Positions 22,370-33,190 are shown, counted from the stretch's first letter. The stretch is 64,000 nt of DNA from Lepeophtheirus salmonis (GCF_016086655.4 NC_052137.2:16903041-16967040), one strand, 5' to 3'. Made by a program: numbers and translations. Notes: generated by a model from the sequence alone, not told the origin.

Positions 22370-22820
22370 ATTCACAAAAAATCAAATTTTATAGAAAAAA
22401 AAATCATAAATTCATTATTATTCTCTAAAAATTACATTTTTGGAAAACATATTCAAATATTATATTTTTGAGAAAAAATTTCAAAAGTTACATTTTTTGG
22501 AAAGAAATTTTGAATATTACATTTTAAAAAAAAAATCAAATATTGAATTTTTTGGAAAAAGTTTCAAATATAAATATTCACACAAAAATCAAAAAATCCT
22601 AGATATTCACAAAAAATTTCAAAAATTCATAGATTTAAAAAAAAAATCAAAATTTTTTAAAGATATTCACAAAAAATTTCCAACATTAAATTTTTTTTAT
22701 ATTGCTGCAGGTTTTGCTCGAGTGGCGAAAAAAATTTGTTGTAAAAAGCAAAAGTTATTATTATAATAACTTTTTTTTTAGTAGAGGGGCTATTATCCTT
22801 CAAGTCCACCCCTGCGGACA
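22370..22820 (+). repeat. Family D: AT-rich array plus GC-rich head
   Basis: Units AATATTACATTTTAAAAAA, TTTTTGGAAAAAGTTTC and AAAAATCCTAGATATTCACA run to about 22700. After a short non-repeat stretch the head reads TAGTAGAGGGGCTATTATCC and TTCAAGTCCACCCCTGCGGA. This is the reference copy for head orientation. The 108-codon open frame across the array is low-complexity. Confidence 0.7.
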
Positions 22821-24495
22821 CTGCTATATTGTCTAAATCATTCTATGGAGTTCAATCAAGATTTATTGGATATTTGTCCATTTTATTCAGTAAAAATATC
22901 AACTTTGTACAACCAAGATGGCGTCTCCTTATTATGATGCAATTTATGACGTCAGTGAAAACACTTTATTACATTCAGTGAATACCACCAGTATTTTGTT
23001 AGGGTTTACTGTATATTTTATATATTTACTATAAAATTATCATAAGCCAAAATGGACCCCAACAAGTTATCCCACATTGGGACGAAACATATTTATTCAT
23101 TTTGGAAAAAAAGGGGTATGTAATGTTTTTCTCTAGTTACATTTCATTGAAGGGGGTGGTTCCAACACGCCTGTTCTTATTTATTACAATTCCATGGTAA
23201 TTAATTATCATAGTGCCTAGTTAAAATGTACCTGCGTCCTCTGAGATACTTCCAACAGTTAAAACCAGAGCTTAAAAGAAAAACTTGATATCTTTTCAAG
23301 GATTCTACGGAACATCCACTTGAACAGCTTGTAAAACCACTTTAACAAGACTCATGTCTACGGCAATTATTGTAAACATCGTCAATCTCAGCAGTATGTG
23401 TTACGGCAAGTACAACTCAGGGCGACACGCAATGCTGACAATTGGTCCTGTCCATCCTTGAGGAGAAACCAAATCTCTTAGGATTACAAAGTACACTATC
23501 ATTTAGTGTATTGTCTTATTAATCGACGTATTCATGTCCGACTTTATTTTCAACAGCAAGGTTACGATGTGGATCATCTTTCAGTAGCACATGGAGAAGG
23601 ATTTCGTAGTCACTTTTGACAAATTCTCATATCTAAAACGACAAATTCAATCTTGTGGATCCCATTATGGACTTACATATAACTATAATACTTAACTAAT
23701 AATAATAATTAATTACCAAAAAAAAAAAAGATAGTTATACTCAGGATCACTCAAACAATTCAAAACAGAACTGAAGAGTTAGCGTCCCTTAACTATGTAG
23801 TTTCTATTATTCCTTGTCCGAGGTGAATTGTTAGTGATGTGCCATGAGTAAAACTCGTAAATTGGTACTCGAGTTTTATGAATGAGATAAAAAATGACAC
23901 AAAAAACTCGGCTCAGGGGCATAAAAAGCAGAGTATTACTCGGTCCTTGTCAAAATTTGGGATTATTTTCTTTTCTTTTTCGTGCCCATTATAACATGTA
24001 AATCGTCCTAGGCTTACTTCCTTTATGGCCAAAATTTATAATTTATGTTTTCCCAAAGGTAAAAATGTGTTCACTTTCTTACAATGTGTACCCATAATCC
24101 AAGTTCGTTTTAAAAATAATATTTGTTTGATTTTTTTAAGACGAGCGGGAGTATCCGATATTGCTTGAAATTATTTAGCCGTCTAAAAAGTTTTATTTTT
24201 CTATATATTATCATTAATATGTGTTCTTATTAATAATCATCAATGTAACTAAAAACATATTTGTTACGAGTTATAACCAGACTATTGTAAAATATTTTGA
24301 TATATTGACTACATAAACTGTTACATTACGCTTATTACCATGATTAAAATAAGTTAAACTAACTTCTAGATTTATCTGTGGAACATAAATTACGAAAATA
24401 ATTTTGCGTGGTTATCAGTACCTTATATTAAATGTACTTTAGTCCTTCTATGAACTAGTATTATTGTTATTATAAGATCCTTTTATATGTACATA
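22821..24495. other. No gene recognised
   Basis: The longest stretch in the first half with no assigned repeat. The segment 23250-23640 is less AT-rich and has coding-like texture on the plus strand (QQYVLRQVQLRATRNADNW in one frame), possibly a decayed transposase, but I cannot place it. The rest shows no motif. Confidence 0.35.
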
Positions 24496-24504
24496 TATAA
24501 TATG

Positions 24505-24595
24505 GTATTAGGTAACTTCGTATAAAATAAATTCGTATAAGGACAATTCGTTTAAAACATTTTCCTATAAGGACATTTCGTATATATTTATGAGG
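24505..24595 (+). repeat. Short tandem repeat TTCGTATAAGGACA
   Basis: Four to five degenerate units: ATTCGTATAAGGACA, ATTCGTTTAAAACA, TTTTCCTATAAGGACA, TTTCGTATATA. Lies directly left of a fold-back element and may be its terminal part. Confidence 0.6.
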
Positions 24596-24599
24596 AAAC

Positions 24600-24935
24600 A
24601 GGGCAGATAAGTAACTACTAAGATCCCCTAAGAGACCCCTCCCTAATTGTACCCCGAATGTTGGGGGTGTTTTTGGGTACCGCTGGATCCCAAAACGGGA
24701 TTCAACCCACTCCGATACTTAAAAAAACTACAAAGAGCCCACCATCCCCTAATTGTACCCCTAACATATAGGAGGAAAATATAGTAGATTCTAATTTTAA
24801 GCCAATAAGAACCCAAAAATACCACTAAACATTCGGTGTACAATTGGGGGGGGGGTTGTGAGGGGCTCTTAATTATTTTTTCAAATTTTGGCGGTAAATC
24901 GCATCCTGTTTTGGGACCCAAGAGTATCCAATGTT
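24600..24935. mobile_element. Fold-back element with ATTGTACCCCGAATG arms
   Basis: The left arm (24630-24705) contains AAGAGACCCCTCCCTAATTG, TACCCCGAATGTTGGGGGTG and TGGATCCCAAAACGGGATTC. The right arm, read on the other strand from 24925, contains TGGGTCCCAAAACAGGATGC, AAGAGCCCCTCACAACCCC and CAATTGTACACCGAATG. A third partial copy of the core (AGAGCCCACCATCCCC, TAATTGTACCCC) lies between them. The order of blocks is partly shuffled, so this is not a simple hairpin. The 144-codon minus-strand frame across it is incidental. Confidence 0.55.
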
Positions 24936-25125
24936 TGCTTTTATATTTGAATTTTTTTGGTCTGTATGAAAAGTTTATACGCGAAAATATGGGTAAAAAT
25001 TTTATTTTAAAAGATTTATTTACTTGAAAAAAAGATAATTTTATAATATATCGATATAAATCAATTTTATTATGCATTTTTAAACCAATTTAAACCAAGG
25101 ATAGGCGATAATTCTTCCTTTAGAG

Positions 25126-25914
25126 CAGGGGTGCTTAACCTTTTTTTCCAATTCCTTACTTTTCCGTGAGCCCAGTCTCACTTTCTCACAATAGCATCGG
25201 TCTTTGACAAATTCTATTTTAACCAATGCAGTGTTTAGTACGTAAATATACACTTAGCTTTTTTTTGCGGTTTTACGGATCTTAATTTTTGTTTGCATAT
25301 ATTATACTTCGTACAAAAGTTATCACATGGAAATAAAATACATATGAAAAGATTCGTTATGTTTTTTTCATAATTTATTTGGACCTTACTAAACATACAA
25401 AAAAAAAAATGCAACGCTAGACGCATACAGGTTAATGAGACTTTTGCATTTGTTTTTGCGTTGAAGAGTGCCTCAATATTCAGTTCCACTTTTTAAATGG
25501 TGCAGCACAAATCAGATTCAATGTCAATCAGATGGTTTTGCGATTTGATTTTGATCTCAACCATACTCAAAAAGTCCGACTCACGGAGGTACATTGAGTG
25601 AAATGCAGCCAGTAGTGGGAGGGATGCCACAGCAACGCGAGATTACAAGCTATACATAATGACCTAGAATGCATTCAAGCTTTTCTCTGCAAAAACATCC
25701 TTTGCTGAAGAGTCATGCTCCAAATGAAGACACTGGTTTTCGATGTCTTCTGCTTCCTTTGGGAAGTTATTAAAACAGCCTATAAATGGTTGTGATTTGT
25801 CATTTTGAAAAAAATTGGTTAAAATGGTTGACATTTTGAAGCCGGTGTTCTTCTCTCCGACCGGTCCTTCCCCACTTGGCAACTTTGCCATCCCCCACAA
25901 GTTAAGAACCACTG
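25126..25914 (-). mobile_element. hAT transposon deletion derivative, nested in family C
   Basis: Inverted ends CAGGGGTGCTTAACCT (left) and CAGTGGTTCTTAACTTG (right, complement) are classical hAT termini. Flanking octamers CTTTAGAG (25118-25125) and CTTTAGAA (25915-25922) differ at one base, a worn 8-bp target duplication. The corresponding unoccupied site is visible in the family C copy at 27.13 kb (ACTTTAAAGTGATATG). The element keeps only the C-terminal part of its transposase on the minus strand. Confidence 0.85.
25490..25770 (-). pseudogene. hAT transposase C-terminal (dimerisation) fragment
   Basis: The minus strand reads HLEHDSSAKDVFAEKSLNAF, then after a frame break ASLPLLAAFHSMYLRESDFL and SMVEIKIKSQNHLIDIESDL. 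It follows the C-terminal order of ZBED/zaphod-like hAT transposases: a short acidic segment with a KSL motif, then YL-E-x-FS, then KxKxRNRL, then a final E-x-DL. The catalytic core and N-terminal zinc finger are missing, so the gene is dead. The overlapping open frame up to 25936 runs through the terminal repeat. Confidence 0.75.
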
Positions 25915-26154
25915 CTTTAGAAGAATATGTTAACACACACTCAACTTATAAAGAATTAACAAAAAGAAAGAAGAACATCCGCATCGACCGTTTTTCCTTT
26001 TCTAATCGCTAAACTTGTTTTTTTCTTTACGCAGATTCCTTCCTTACTTATCCGTATCTTGAGCACAGATTGGTTGAATTTAAATTTGTTATATTGATAA
26101 GTTGTACACAAAGTTTGCCAACATTTATATAATATTAATTCCATTATTTGGAAG

Positions 26155-26270
26155 AATGGAATGACTACCAACTGAGTTTTGGCCTTTTTTTCTATTTATT
26201 TTTGAAGGAAGGATAGTGAGATACAATAAAGGTAATGACGTGTTAAATTTAAATTCTGCACTATTTAAAC
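26155..26270 (+). repeat. Repeat block E
   Basis: CTACCAACTGAGTTTTGGCC, then a T-rich stretch, GAAGGAAGGATAGTGAGATA and CAATAAAGGTAATGACGTG. The same order is at 52.38-52.50 kb. It lies just after a family C copy here and just before one there. Confidence 0.5.
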
Positions 26271-26920
26271 AGCTAGTGTGGGATTATCTTCCTTCCTACT
26301 CTTTTTCTTAGATTATTTATTCTTTTGTTCAGCCAAGCTAGATCAATAGCTAGATAATAATTAGATAGCTGATTCATAATAGTTATAGCGTTCTTCATTT
26401 CATTTTATGTGTGTATGTTTATCATTCTGTATAATTCGATCCATAAATCTTCTTGCTCTCCTATCTTATCAGCTCATTTCATTCCTCTAATAAATGTGTT
26501 TCTTTAGTATAACAACAATAATGAATGTACATTATATATTAAAGTAATCACAGATATGGAATTACTCTTCCATCCTCACACATCTCCACCCATGGCATTT
26601 TCCAACCCGGATTCCCTATAATCGTCAACAACACAATTCCCTCAATGTCATTTCCTTGTTATCTTTGTGTGTACATATAACCAATGCCCTTATTATAGGG
26701 TGAGAGGTCAGTATTGAAATTGAAATTAGGGGTAAACATAGTGAGCAATAAATCTTATCAACGATCCTATGTAAAACAAGTGGCATTTTTAGGCTATGTT
26801 CTCTAAGAAATTTGCAAATTAGTGGAGACTTACCTTCAGCTGATATTTTATCTATGTAGTAAAGAAAGAGCTAAAAAATGGGGAGCTCTTTTTTCCCTTT
26901 TTATTCAGCGATTATTAGAG
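26271..26920. other. No gene seen
   Basis: Unrecognised AT-rich sequence between repeat E and a family C copy. Confidence 0.4.
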
Positions 26921-26924
26921 ATAG

Positions 26925-27250
26925 GACGTATGTAAGAGCACAAGGAAAAGGCGGGAGCAAGACATTTGGCGACATATTAAGGTTCTTTTCTTTATTGTAA
27001 TAATTCAGAGGGAGAAATGAACTACTGCTATTAAAATAAGAACATTTTACATTTAAAATAGCAATAGTGCCGGGAAAATACTATAATTATATATAAATTT
27101 ATACAAAGATGGGCGATAACTCTTACTTTAAAGTGATATGTTAACACACACACAAATTATTCAAAAATGAACACAAAAGAAGAAAAAGCTCAAGCATCAA
27201 CTGTTTTTCCTTTTCTAATCGCTAACCATAGCTTTTTCTTTACACTTCAT
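26925..27250 (+). repeat. Dispersed repeat family C copy
   Basis: GAGCACAAGGAAAAGGCGGG, AGAAATGAACTACTGCTATT, GCAATAGTGCCGGGAAAATA, AAGATGGGCGATAACTC, TTAACACACACACAAATTA and GTTTTTCCTTTTCTAATCGC. It carries the unoccupied target site of the hAT element at 25126. Confidence 0.75.
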
Positions 27251-27940
27251 TTATCTTTAGTTATTATACAGGTCAGTGGTTCTAAAGTTTAGTTACCTGA
27301 TGGGTGGAAATAAGTTAGCGCCTCTCCTCTTTTTGTTGTCAACAGTTCTTCCCTGACGGATTTTGGTTTATATTAAACGCAACTTTTAATTTTTATCTAG
27401 TAAAATGAAGGGGGGAAGAGAATAGAAAAAATGAAGAATATTTCACAACAAGAAGTGAAGGCGGGACTCTTACTTCTTCTGAGAGTTGCTGAGAGTTACT
27501 CAGATCTTTTTTTTTTTTTTACGTTTCTGGTATTGTTTCGGTGAAGAGTAGATTTGAATCTATTCTAATAAAACTCCAGTTATTACATGGTTATATTGAA
27601 ATACAACTTGGAATTCAAAGAATATAAACATCGGGCCATTCTATTCCACTCGAAAAATAGAGAATCATCACATTTTTCTTTCAACAAAGGATGTTTCACC
27701 AGAGGAATCCTCCTTCCCTTGAGTAGTTGAGATTTATCTGTATTATGTGTATTGTGTAGGTCCATAATATACAGGATGTGTGTTTGCTTCGAATTACTAC
27801 TCTGTTTTTGTCTTTCTTATTTTTAAATCGTTTTTGCCTATAAAGTCTGAAAAAAAACAAAATGAGGTATGAAAGACAAATGATTGAGAACAGCTCAAAG
27901 GAAATTGACAAAAAGAGCTCCACGGAAAGTTAGTCGGAAA
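27251..27940. other. No gene; possible single hAT-like end
   Basis: Near 27271 the phrase CAGTGGTTCTAAAGTTTAG resembles a hAT terminus, but no inverted partner or duplication was found. The remaining sequence is unrecognised, and open frames on the minus strand around 27.6-28.0 kb overlap MITE B and are incidental. Confidence 0.35.
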
Positions 27941-27944
27941 TACT

Positions 27945-28066
27945 GACTGTCGTAAGGTATGATGGTCTTCAAAACCGGTCCTAATGCAAGACTGGACCGA
28001 ATAAATAAGGATCAACTCAACGCTACCCACAGCTTGCTTTATTAAATTACATATATATATATATAC
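27945..28066 (+). repeat. MITE B right-end fragment and (AT)n microsatellite
   Basis: AAACCGGTCCTAATGCAAGA, CTGGACCGAATAAATAAGG and ATCAACTCAACGCTA is a family B right end. It is followed at 28050-28064 by an (AT)n run. Confidence 0.5.
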
Positions 28067-28069
28067 TTT

Positions 28070-29335
28070 AAAGCAACATTTTTAAGAGAAAAAAATAATT
28101 TACTCACTCAATACTTTCAGAAGTATTTTACTCCATCAGATTAAAATTTCCTTCCTGGATTTTTTTATTTAAAAAAAAACATCAAATCAAGACATGTATA
28201 ATTAACAATTGGAAGTCTACATGAATGCATTTACAAATCTTGATCCTTTCTTTATCATGTGTTCATGATGTATTAATCTTCATAATAGAATGATTTCAGT
28301 AAAGTAAATAAATTTCTTTTCAAAAACAAATCAATATGTTTAATAAGGTAGTTTTTTTTCAACTTTTTTTGAATTTCTATTACAGAAAGGTTGTGATATT
28401 GTATGAAAACTACCTATGCAAAATTAAATTATCCTTCAAAGTCATTTTTAGGTTGCAAATCTCGATAAAATTATTAAAAAAGACGACAACTATTTACTTA
28501 GTTTATATAAAAGTTATTTTGAAAAAAAAAAAAAAAAACATTTGATAGACATTTATAGTTATTTTGCAAAAAATCATTTCATAGAAATTTTTCTAACCTA
28601 TGAAAAGTATTAAATAATTTTTTTTTTTTTTTTAAATTGTCTGATGGAGCAAAAACAACAAAAAAGTTAGGGAAATTTGATTTTCTGTGTATAGCGCAAA
28701 TCCCTTTTTTTACATTTTCAGCAAATGAATATAATTTTTTTTTTATTCTTTCTCTATTTCCTCCATAGAGTAAATTTAAAAATAAGCTTTATAAATCCTT
28801 TTCATAGGTAAGACTAATATTTATCATAATTTTAATACTACACAATAATGATTAATGTTGTATTTTAAGCTTTATTGACACAATAAAGAACTTTTGTTTC
28901 CTTTCAAATTTTGAACTAGATGTACTACGAACAGTTGAGATCGTAGAAGAATATGTTATTTTCTTACAATGTGGCCATTTTTTCGAACTTGCTGTAATCA
29001 AAGTTCGGAAAAAGTTGATAAACATATTTCAATGACGTATTTTCAATTTAAACGGATTTTTTTTCATTCTTTAAGCAAACAATTGCATATTGTTTATTCA
29101 GTCTGTATAATGAATCTCAAAATCACAATCTTTGTCAATTATTGAGTTAAAGTTACTTATCTATGGCTAAATGACAGCCTCTTTTTGTAGATTTGCATGT
29201 TCAAAATGTCAAATATTATTATGAATAATCATCTGATAATATCGACAATGTGTTATTAATATGGAAAGTCTCCATTGCATGTCAAGGGTACACACTTTTA
29301 TGAAATTTATCCCATTATCATCAGTAATTTTAATG
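28070..29335. other. No gene seen
   Basis: AT-rich with several homopolymer runs (poly-A at 28520, poly-T at 28620 and 28735). No recognised feature. Confidence 0.45.
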
Positions 29336-29344
29336 ATTTTTAGT

Positions 29345-29920
29345 CACGGTGTCCAGGGGTGACTGCAGAAGGTTCGTTAGGGAATGCAGAGGTACGCTCT
29401 AACGAAGAAAAAATTAACAACTTATTGTTTTTAACAAGAAAATTTAATATTTTCAATTAAACTTTTCAATTTTTTTTTTCAAAAAATTAAATTTTTTATG
29501 AATAACTTTGGATTTTTGAATTTATTTCCTAAAAATTTAATATTTGAAAATTTTTTCCAAAAAAATTTATTACTACATTTTAGTTTTTTTTTTTTTTTTG
29601 TAAAAACATGTGGATTGTTGAATTGTTAATAACAATAGATTATTGAATTTTTTTCCAAAAATTATATATTTTAATTTTTTTCCAAAAAATTATATTTTTA
29701 ATTTTTTTTCTAATTTAATTAATTTTTTGAGAACAGCTATTTATTTTTGAACTATTTTTCGATGAAATCTTATATTTTAAAACTTTATTTCCAAAAAATT
29801 CAATGGTGGATTTTTTAAACGTTTTTCGGAACAATTTAATAATTTAAATTTTGTTTCCAGAAATTTAATTTCTGAATTTTTTTTACAAAAAAGAAAAAGT
29901 ATATATAATCCAGTGGAAGC
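29345..29920. repeat. AT-rich minisatellite array (family D body)
   Basis: Preceded by GTGTCCAGGGGTGACTGCAG, a possible worn head in reverse, then long runs of TTTTTTTCCAAAAATTATAT and TAACTTTGGATTTTTGAATT units. It ends with TATAATCCAGTGGAAGCCCC, the same trailer seen at 17.15 kb. Confidence 0.65.
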
Positions 29921-30645
29921 CCCTTTTTTCCCAATAAAAAAATGTAATCATTGAAATTTTCGAGTTGTGAGCCCGAGGACCTGTTCTGGAGTCCTTCAAA
30001 GTGTGCCCCCCCTCCCCTCCCCTCAAAAGACCTTCGACCTTCAGTAAGCCACAACTCCATTTAGAATACACCGATTTCAATTTCAAATCTAAGAGCAATA
30101 ACTTAAATTGAATAAAAGATATAATATGTACAAAAAATACTATGGAAGATTGTGCAAAATAATCAAATGTCAAAATTGATTAAGCCAATTTTGACTTACT
30201 TACTATATTAAAGATGATTGGAGGGGTTCTCTGCAAGGATTTTATTTTTTTAACTACCCCTACATAACTTTTGGATGATAAAGACAAAAATTTCTTCATT
30301 TGGAGGTTGGGGAGGAGGTTGCTACAGCTTACTCCCTACAAAAAGGCTCTGCTTCCCATTTTGTTGGAAGTTGAGGGGCTAATAACTTTAATAGACACAC
30401 ACCAAAAAAAAAAATTACTTCTATATGTTGAGTGACCAAAGGTCATTAATCTGGCCTCTTTTTATGTCCCTTCCACAGTGTCCAAGGTACTCTGTTATAA
30501 ATTTTTAAAATGCCCTTGGTTTTTATTTTGTTTAGAACAATTTTGAGGATGTAAAAATAGAACTTTTTATGCAAAAGTGGACGCCCAAATACAATAGGGA
30601 CTTTCTGTAATAATAAAAAAGATTATTACTGAAAGTCGTCTGTTT
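29921..30645. other. No gene seen
   Basis: Includes two overlapping minus-strand open frames (29.84-30.17 kb) without known motifs. CTACCCCTACATAAC near 30256 may be a weak trace of a family D head. Confidence 0.35.
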
Positions 30646-30649
30646 TAAT

Positions 30650-30900
30650 CAGGCTTGTGGATGGAACGCAAAACTGAACAGCGTTCCATAAACAGAACGC
30701 AGAAAGGAACGTGTATTTTTTTAGCATTCCGTTTCAATGGTACTTGCAAAAAAATAGAAAAATCAAAGTTTATATATATTTTTAACTTTTTTAAATATGA
30801 TTGAAACGGCTGATAAAGCAAAGGCGAAAGCTTGGCAGACCTATTTTGTGGCAGTAGCACAGGGGGGGGATACCATAGTCGATATGATTCATGTGATGGG
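30650..30900 (+). mobile_element. Partial relative of the 11.66 kb hAT MITE
   Basis: Starts CAGGCTTGTGGATGGAACGC, then AAAACTGAACAGCGTTCC, comparable to TAGGGTTGTGAACGGAACAC and AAAATTGAACGACGTTCC at 11.66 kb. The right end and a target duplication were not found. Confidence 0.5.
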
Positions 30901-31284
30901 AGGAAAGAGACTATAAATTATGTGTCCAGAAATCAGAAATAATGGCCAATATTAAATATTTAGGATATGTACTTTTCAACATATATCAGTTGGAACCTAG
31001 GGAGATAAACCTCTACATAAATATGTGGGATGATTGTTGATCATACAACCTTGATAATAATGATGAACAATTTTTATATCCAAATTACTGATACAGCCTG
31101 AATTGACACTATTCAGTATTGTGGGTAGAAATATTATTTTTGTTAATTTTTAAAAATGGCTACAGATCAAGTTGTTCTAGAATATAAAAACATACACAAA
31201 CAAATTTTTCATATCTTTACTAATAATAAGCTTTTTATCGTTAAAATTAAAATGCTTCCATTAATATTGATGTATATCAGCATA

Positions 31285-31427
31285 GATGTCATGATGTTTC
31301 ATTAAATTAGCTACGAGTAGCAATATAAAGGAAATAAACACAAGTCCACTCCGTATCAAGCAAAGCCATGAGCGAGAATTACTGTGATGTCGATCCTCAA
31401 TTCTGTTCCGTATCATCTAAGGACATA
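31285..31427 (-). repeat. Dispersed repeat family A, reverse, interrupted copy (left part)
   Basis: GTTTCATTAAATTAGCTACG, CCACTCCGTATCAAGCAAAG and GATGTCGATCCTCAATTC are reverse family A. The copy stops at a TA where the Tc1/mariner element begins. The missing remainder (TAACTCTGCAACAAATCCTC) reappears at 32271, beyond the element. Confidence 0.75.
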
Positions 31428-32268
31428 CAGGGTGAGGACTCAACACTTAGAAAATTTTTAGAAGCTGTTTTCGAATCTCCAAGTTTTTATTTTTACGACT
31501 TTTATGGCAAACTTTTGAAGTAAAAGTTAGTGATTAGACAATTTTGTACACTTTTTATTCAAGCACAGCTGGCCCTGATGAAGTGCAAGTTCCACTCCTC
31601 CATGATCACGGCCTTCAGGCATCGGCATTTGGGTGAGAAGTCTGGTTTGTCTTACCCTCCAAGAGGAACCAACGAGCGAAGTCCAGGGGTTTATATCAGT
31701 TGAGGACGAAATCCAGAAGTCTGCCATCGAGAAGGCAGTCATGTTCTCCCTACAGAAATGCTCCACCTTCTTGTACGTGTGTGCTTGACGCCATCTTGGA
31801 TAAAATCGTAGTTGTCTCTGGGGAACATGCTCTTCAAATATCGCAAGACATGATACCTAAGGACCTTGTAGTAAACATCCGTGTTGACTTTCTCGTTGGC
31901 CTTGAAGAAGTAGGGAGGCATCTTGCTGCCGTCAGACGCCATGACGCTGAGAACCATGACCTGAGCTGGAAGTTTGGGCCTGAAGGTTCCCTCGATCTGA
32001 ACTCTTGATTCAACCAGGTAGCAGTCATTTCTCTTATTCAGAACAGCGTCCACTGTGAAAAACTTCTTATCGTAGATGGACTTCTACGTGGAGGAGATCG
32101 CACACCCTCTGTCGTTTTGCTTGTTGCTTGGACATTTTTACTGCACAAAAAAAAACATCAAATTGTAACTTATTGTCACCTCTTTCGATTGACGTCAAGT
32201 ACAAAATTGTCAGACGTTTAGAACTGAGACTAGACAGCCTTGAAGAGGATTCTAATTTTTGAGTCTTC
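31428..32268 (-). mobile_element. Tc1/mariner element nested in family A
   Basis: The left end CAGGGTGAGGACTCAACACT and the right end, read on the other strand, GAAGACTCAAAAATTAGAA share an inverted core (GARGACTCAAMAMTTAGAA, allowing for ambiguity). TA lies at each border, and the interrupted family A sequence resumes directly outside. The internal 840 bp holds a decayed, internally deleted transposase on the minus strand. The outermost bases of the right end (TTC rather than CTG) are worn. Confidence 0.75.
31535..32150 (-). pseudogene. Tc1/mariner transposase, HTH deleted, catalytic domain partly open
   Basis: The minus strand starts MSKQQAKRQRVCDLLHVE, the first helix of a transposase N-terminus, and then passes straight to SIYDKKFFTVDAVLNKRND near the catalytic domain. 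The DNA-binding region is deleted. The next 104 codons are open and contain VMVLSVMASDGSKMPPYFF and YDFIQDGVKHT, the region of the second catalytic acidic residue. After a frame break, MADFW and the HPNADA-like region follow. Family members are about 340-350 residues long, so roughly a third is missing. Confidence 0.8.
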
Positions 32269-32519
32269 TATAACTCTGCAACAAATCCTCAATGAAAAAA
32301 TTTCGTGTTTCACGCTCTAGTGATAACTTTAAATTTTATGTGTTCTCTCTACCAGAATAAAAGAATAACGGTTCCAGCTATGGAATGTTTAAAACACATA
32401 TTCAGGTAGCATCTACAAAAATCCCTCTTTTATTATTACATTATTTTCACCAATTACAAAAAAAATTCAGAAAAATAATAGCAAATAAGAGTTACTTAGC
32501 CCTGTTACTAGGGTTGGGT

Positions 32520-32745
32520 ATTTCGCAGAGCGCGAGGAGAAGGCGGGAGTGAGACTTATAATACTACTGAATTAAGACCCTTATTTGTATATTTTTATCT
32601 AATTTTGGAGGGATAATATGTATTACTTCTATAGAGGAGAGAACCTTCAACATTAAAAATGGCATTGGTGCAGGGAAAAATTTGTCAAATTGTTTTTTTT
32701 CTAATCGTTAAAATGTGTGTTTCTTCAAAAAAAATCCCATTCCTA
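32520..32745 (+). repeat. Dispersed repeat family C, internally deleted copy
   Basis: GAGCGCGAGGAGAAGGCGGG, ATACTACTGAATTAAGACC, GGCATTGGTGCAGGGAAAAA, then a jump to TTTTTTTTCTAATCGTTAAA. About 150 bp of the middle of the family is absent. Confidence 0.7.
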
Positions 32746-33190
32746 TTTATGAACCATACATATTATTTAAATAATGAACAGTCTTTCTGGCTTAGCACAA
32801 ATTTACAGTTCATAACAAAGAATAAATCAATATGCCATTAAGGGTTGTTGTTTCTTTCATGTAGTGTTGAGATAAATGAGCCAGAAGGGATGGTCAAAAA
32901 TCCTTTCATCTAATGGGTTTTTTGTTGTTGATTAAATGTGATTATTAATCTGGTTCATAAATCAATTATTGTTATTGTGGGTATTTACCTAATATCATCT
33001 GGGTTATGTAATGTACTAGTTTTTTCTATCCTCTTCTCGTACTGTGTGGTCATGGCTGTGACTAGGACAACTTTTTTCTTATCAATCGATGTGTTCTACA
33101 ACATTGTTTACAGTAAATTTGTAAAAAAAATAAGACTCTGAACCTCTCAAAATTTGCATAATATAGATGAGCAAATATTAACGTTGGGCC
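32746..33190. other. No gene seen
   Basis: Unrecognised. A 67-codon plus-strand frame (32938-33141) is hydrophobic but matches nothing I know and is probably chance. Confidence 0.35.

Larger units (their letters stand above)
25020..26050 (+). repeat. Dispersed repeat family C, interrupted by a hAT element
   Basis: Left part (25060-25125): TTTTATTATGCATTTTTAAA, CCAAGGATAGGCGATAATTC, TTCCTTTA. Right part (25915-26040): TATGTTAACACACACTCAAC, AAAGAAAGAAGAACATCCGC, TTTTTCCTTTTCTAATCGC. Removing the intervening 789 bp plus one 8-bp duplication restores the order seen at 27.12-27.24 kb. The 5' end of family C (GCGAGGAG) is absent here. Confidence 0.75.

Noticed and set aside
23250..23640. Decayed transposase or integrase
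   Set aside because: Coding texture is visible but no diagnostic motif in any frame, so it was left unassigned.
24643..25077. 144-codon minus-strand open frame, among the longest in the window
   Set aside because: It runs across the fold-back element and into family C. Its residues follow the inverted GC-rich blocks and match no protein I know.
27271..27530. Complete hAT element starting CAGTGGTTCTAAAG
   Set aside because: No inverted partner end or 8-bp duplication could be found downstream.
31700..32008. 102-codon plus-strand open frame
   Set aside because: Antisense to the minus-strand transposase frame 32053-31739, which carries the recognisable motifs.
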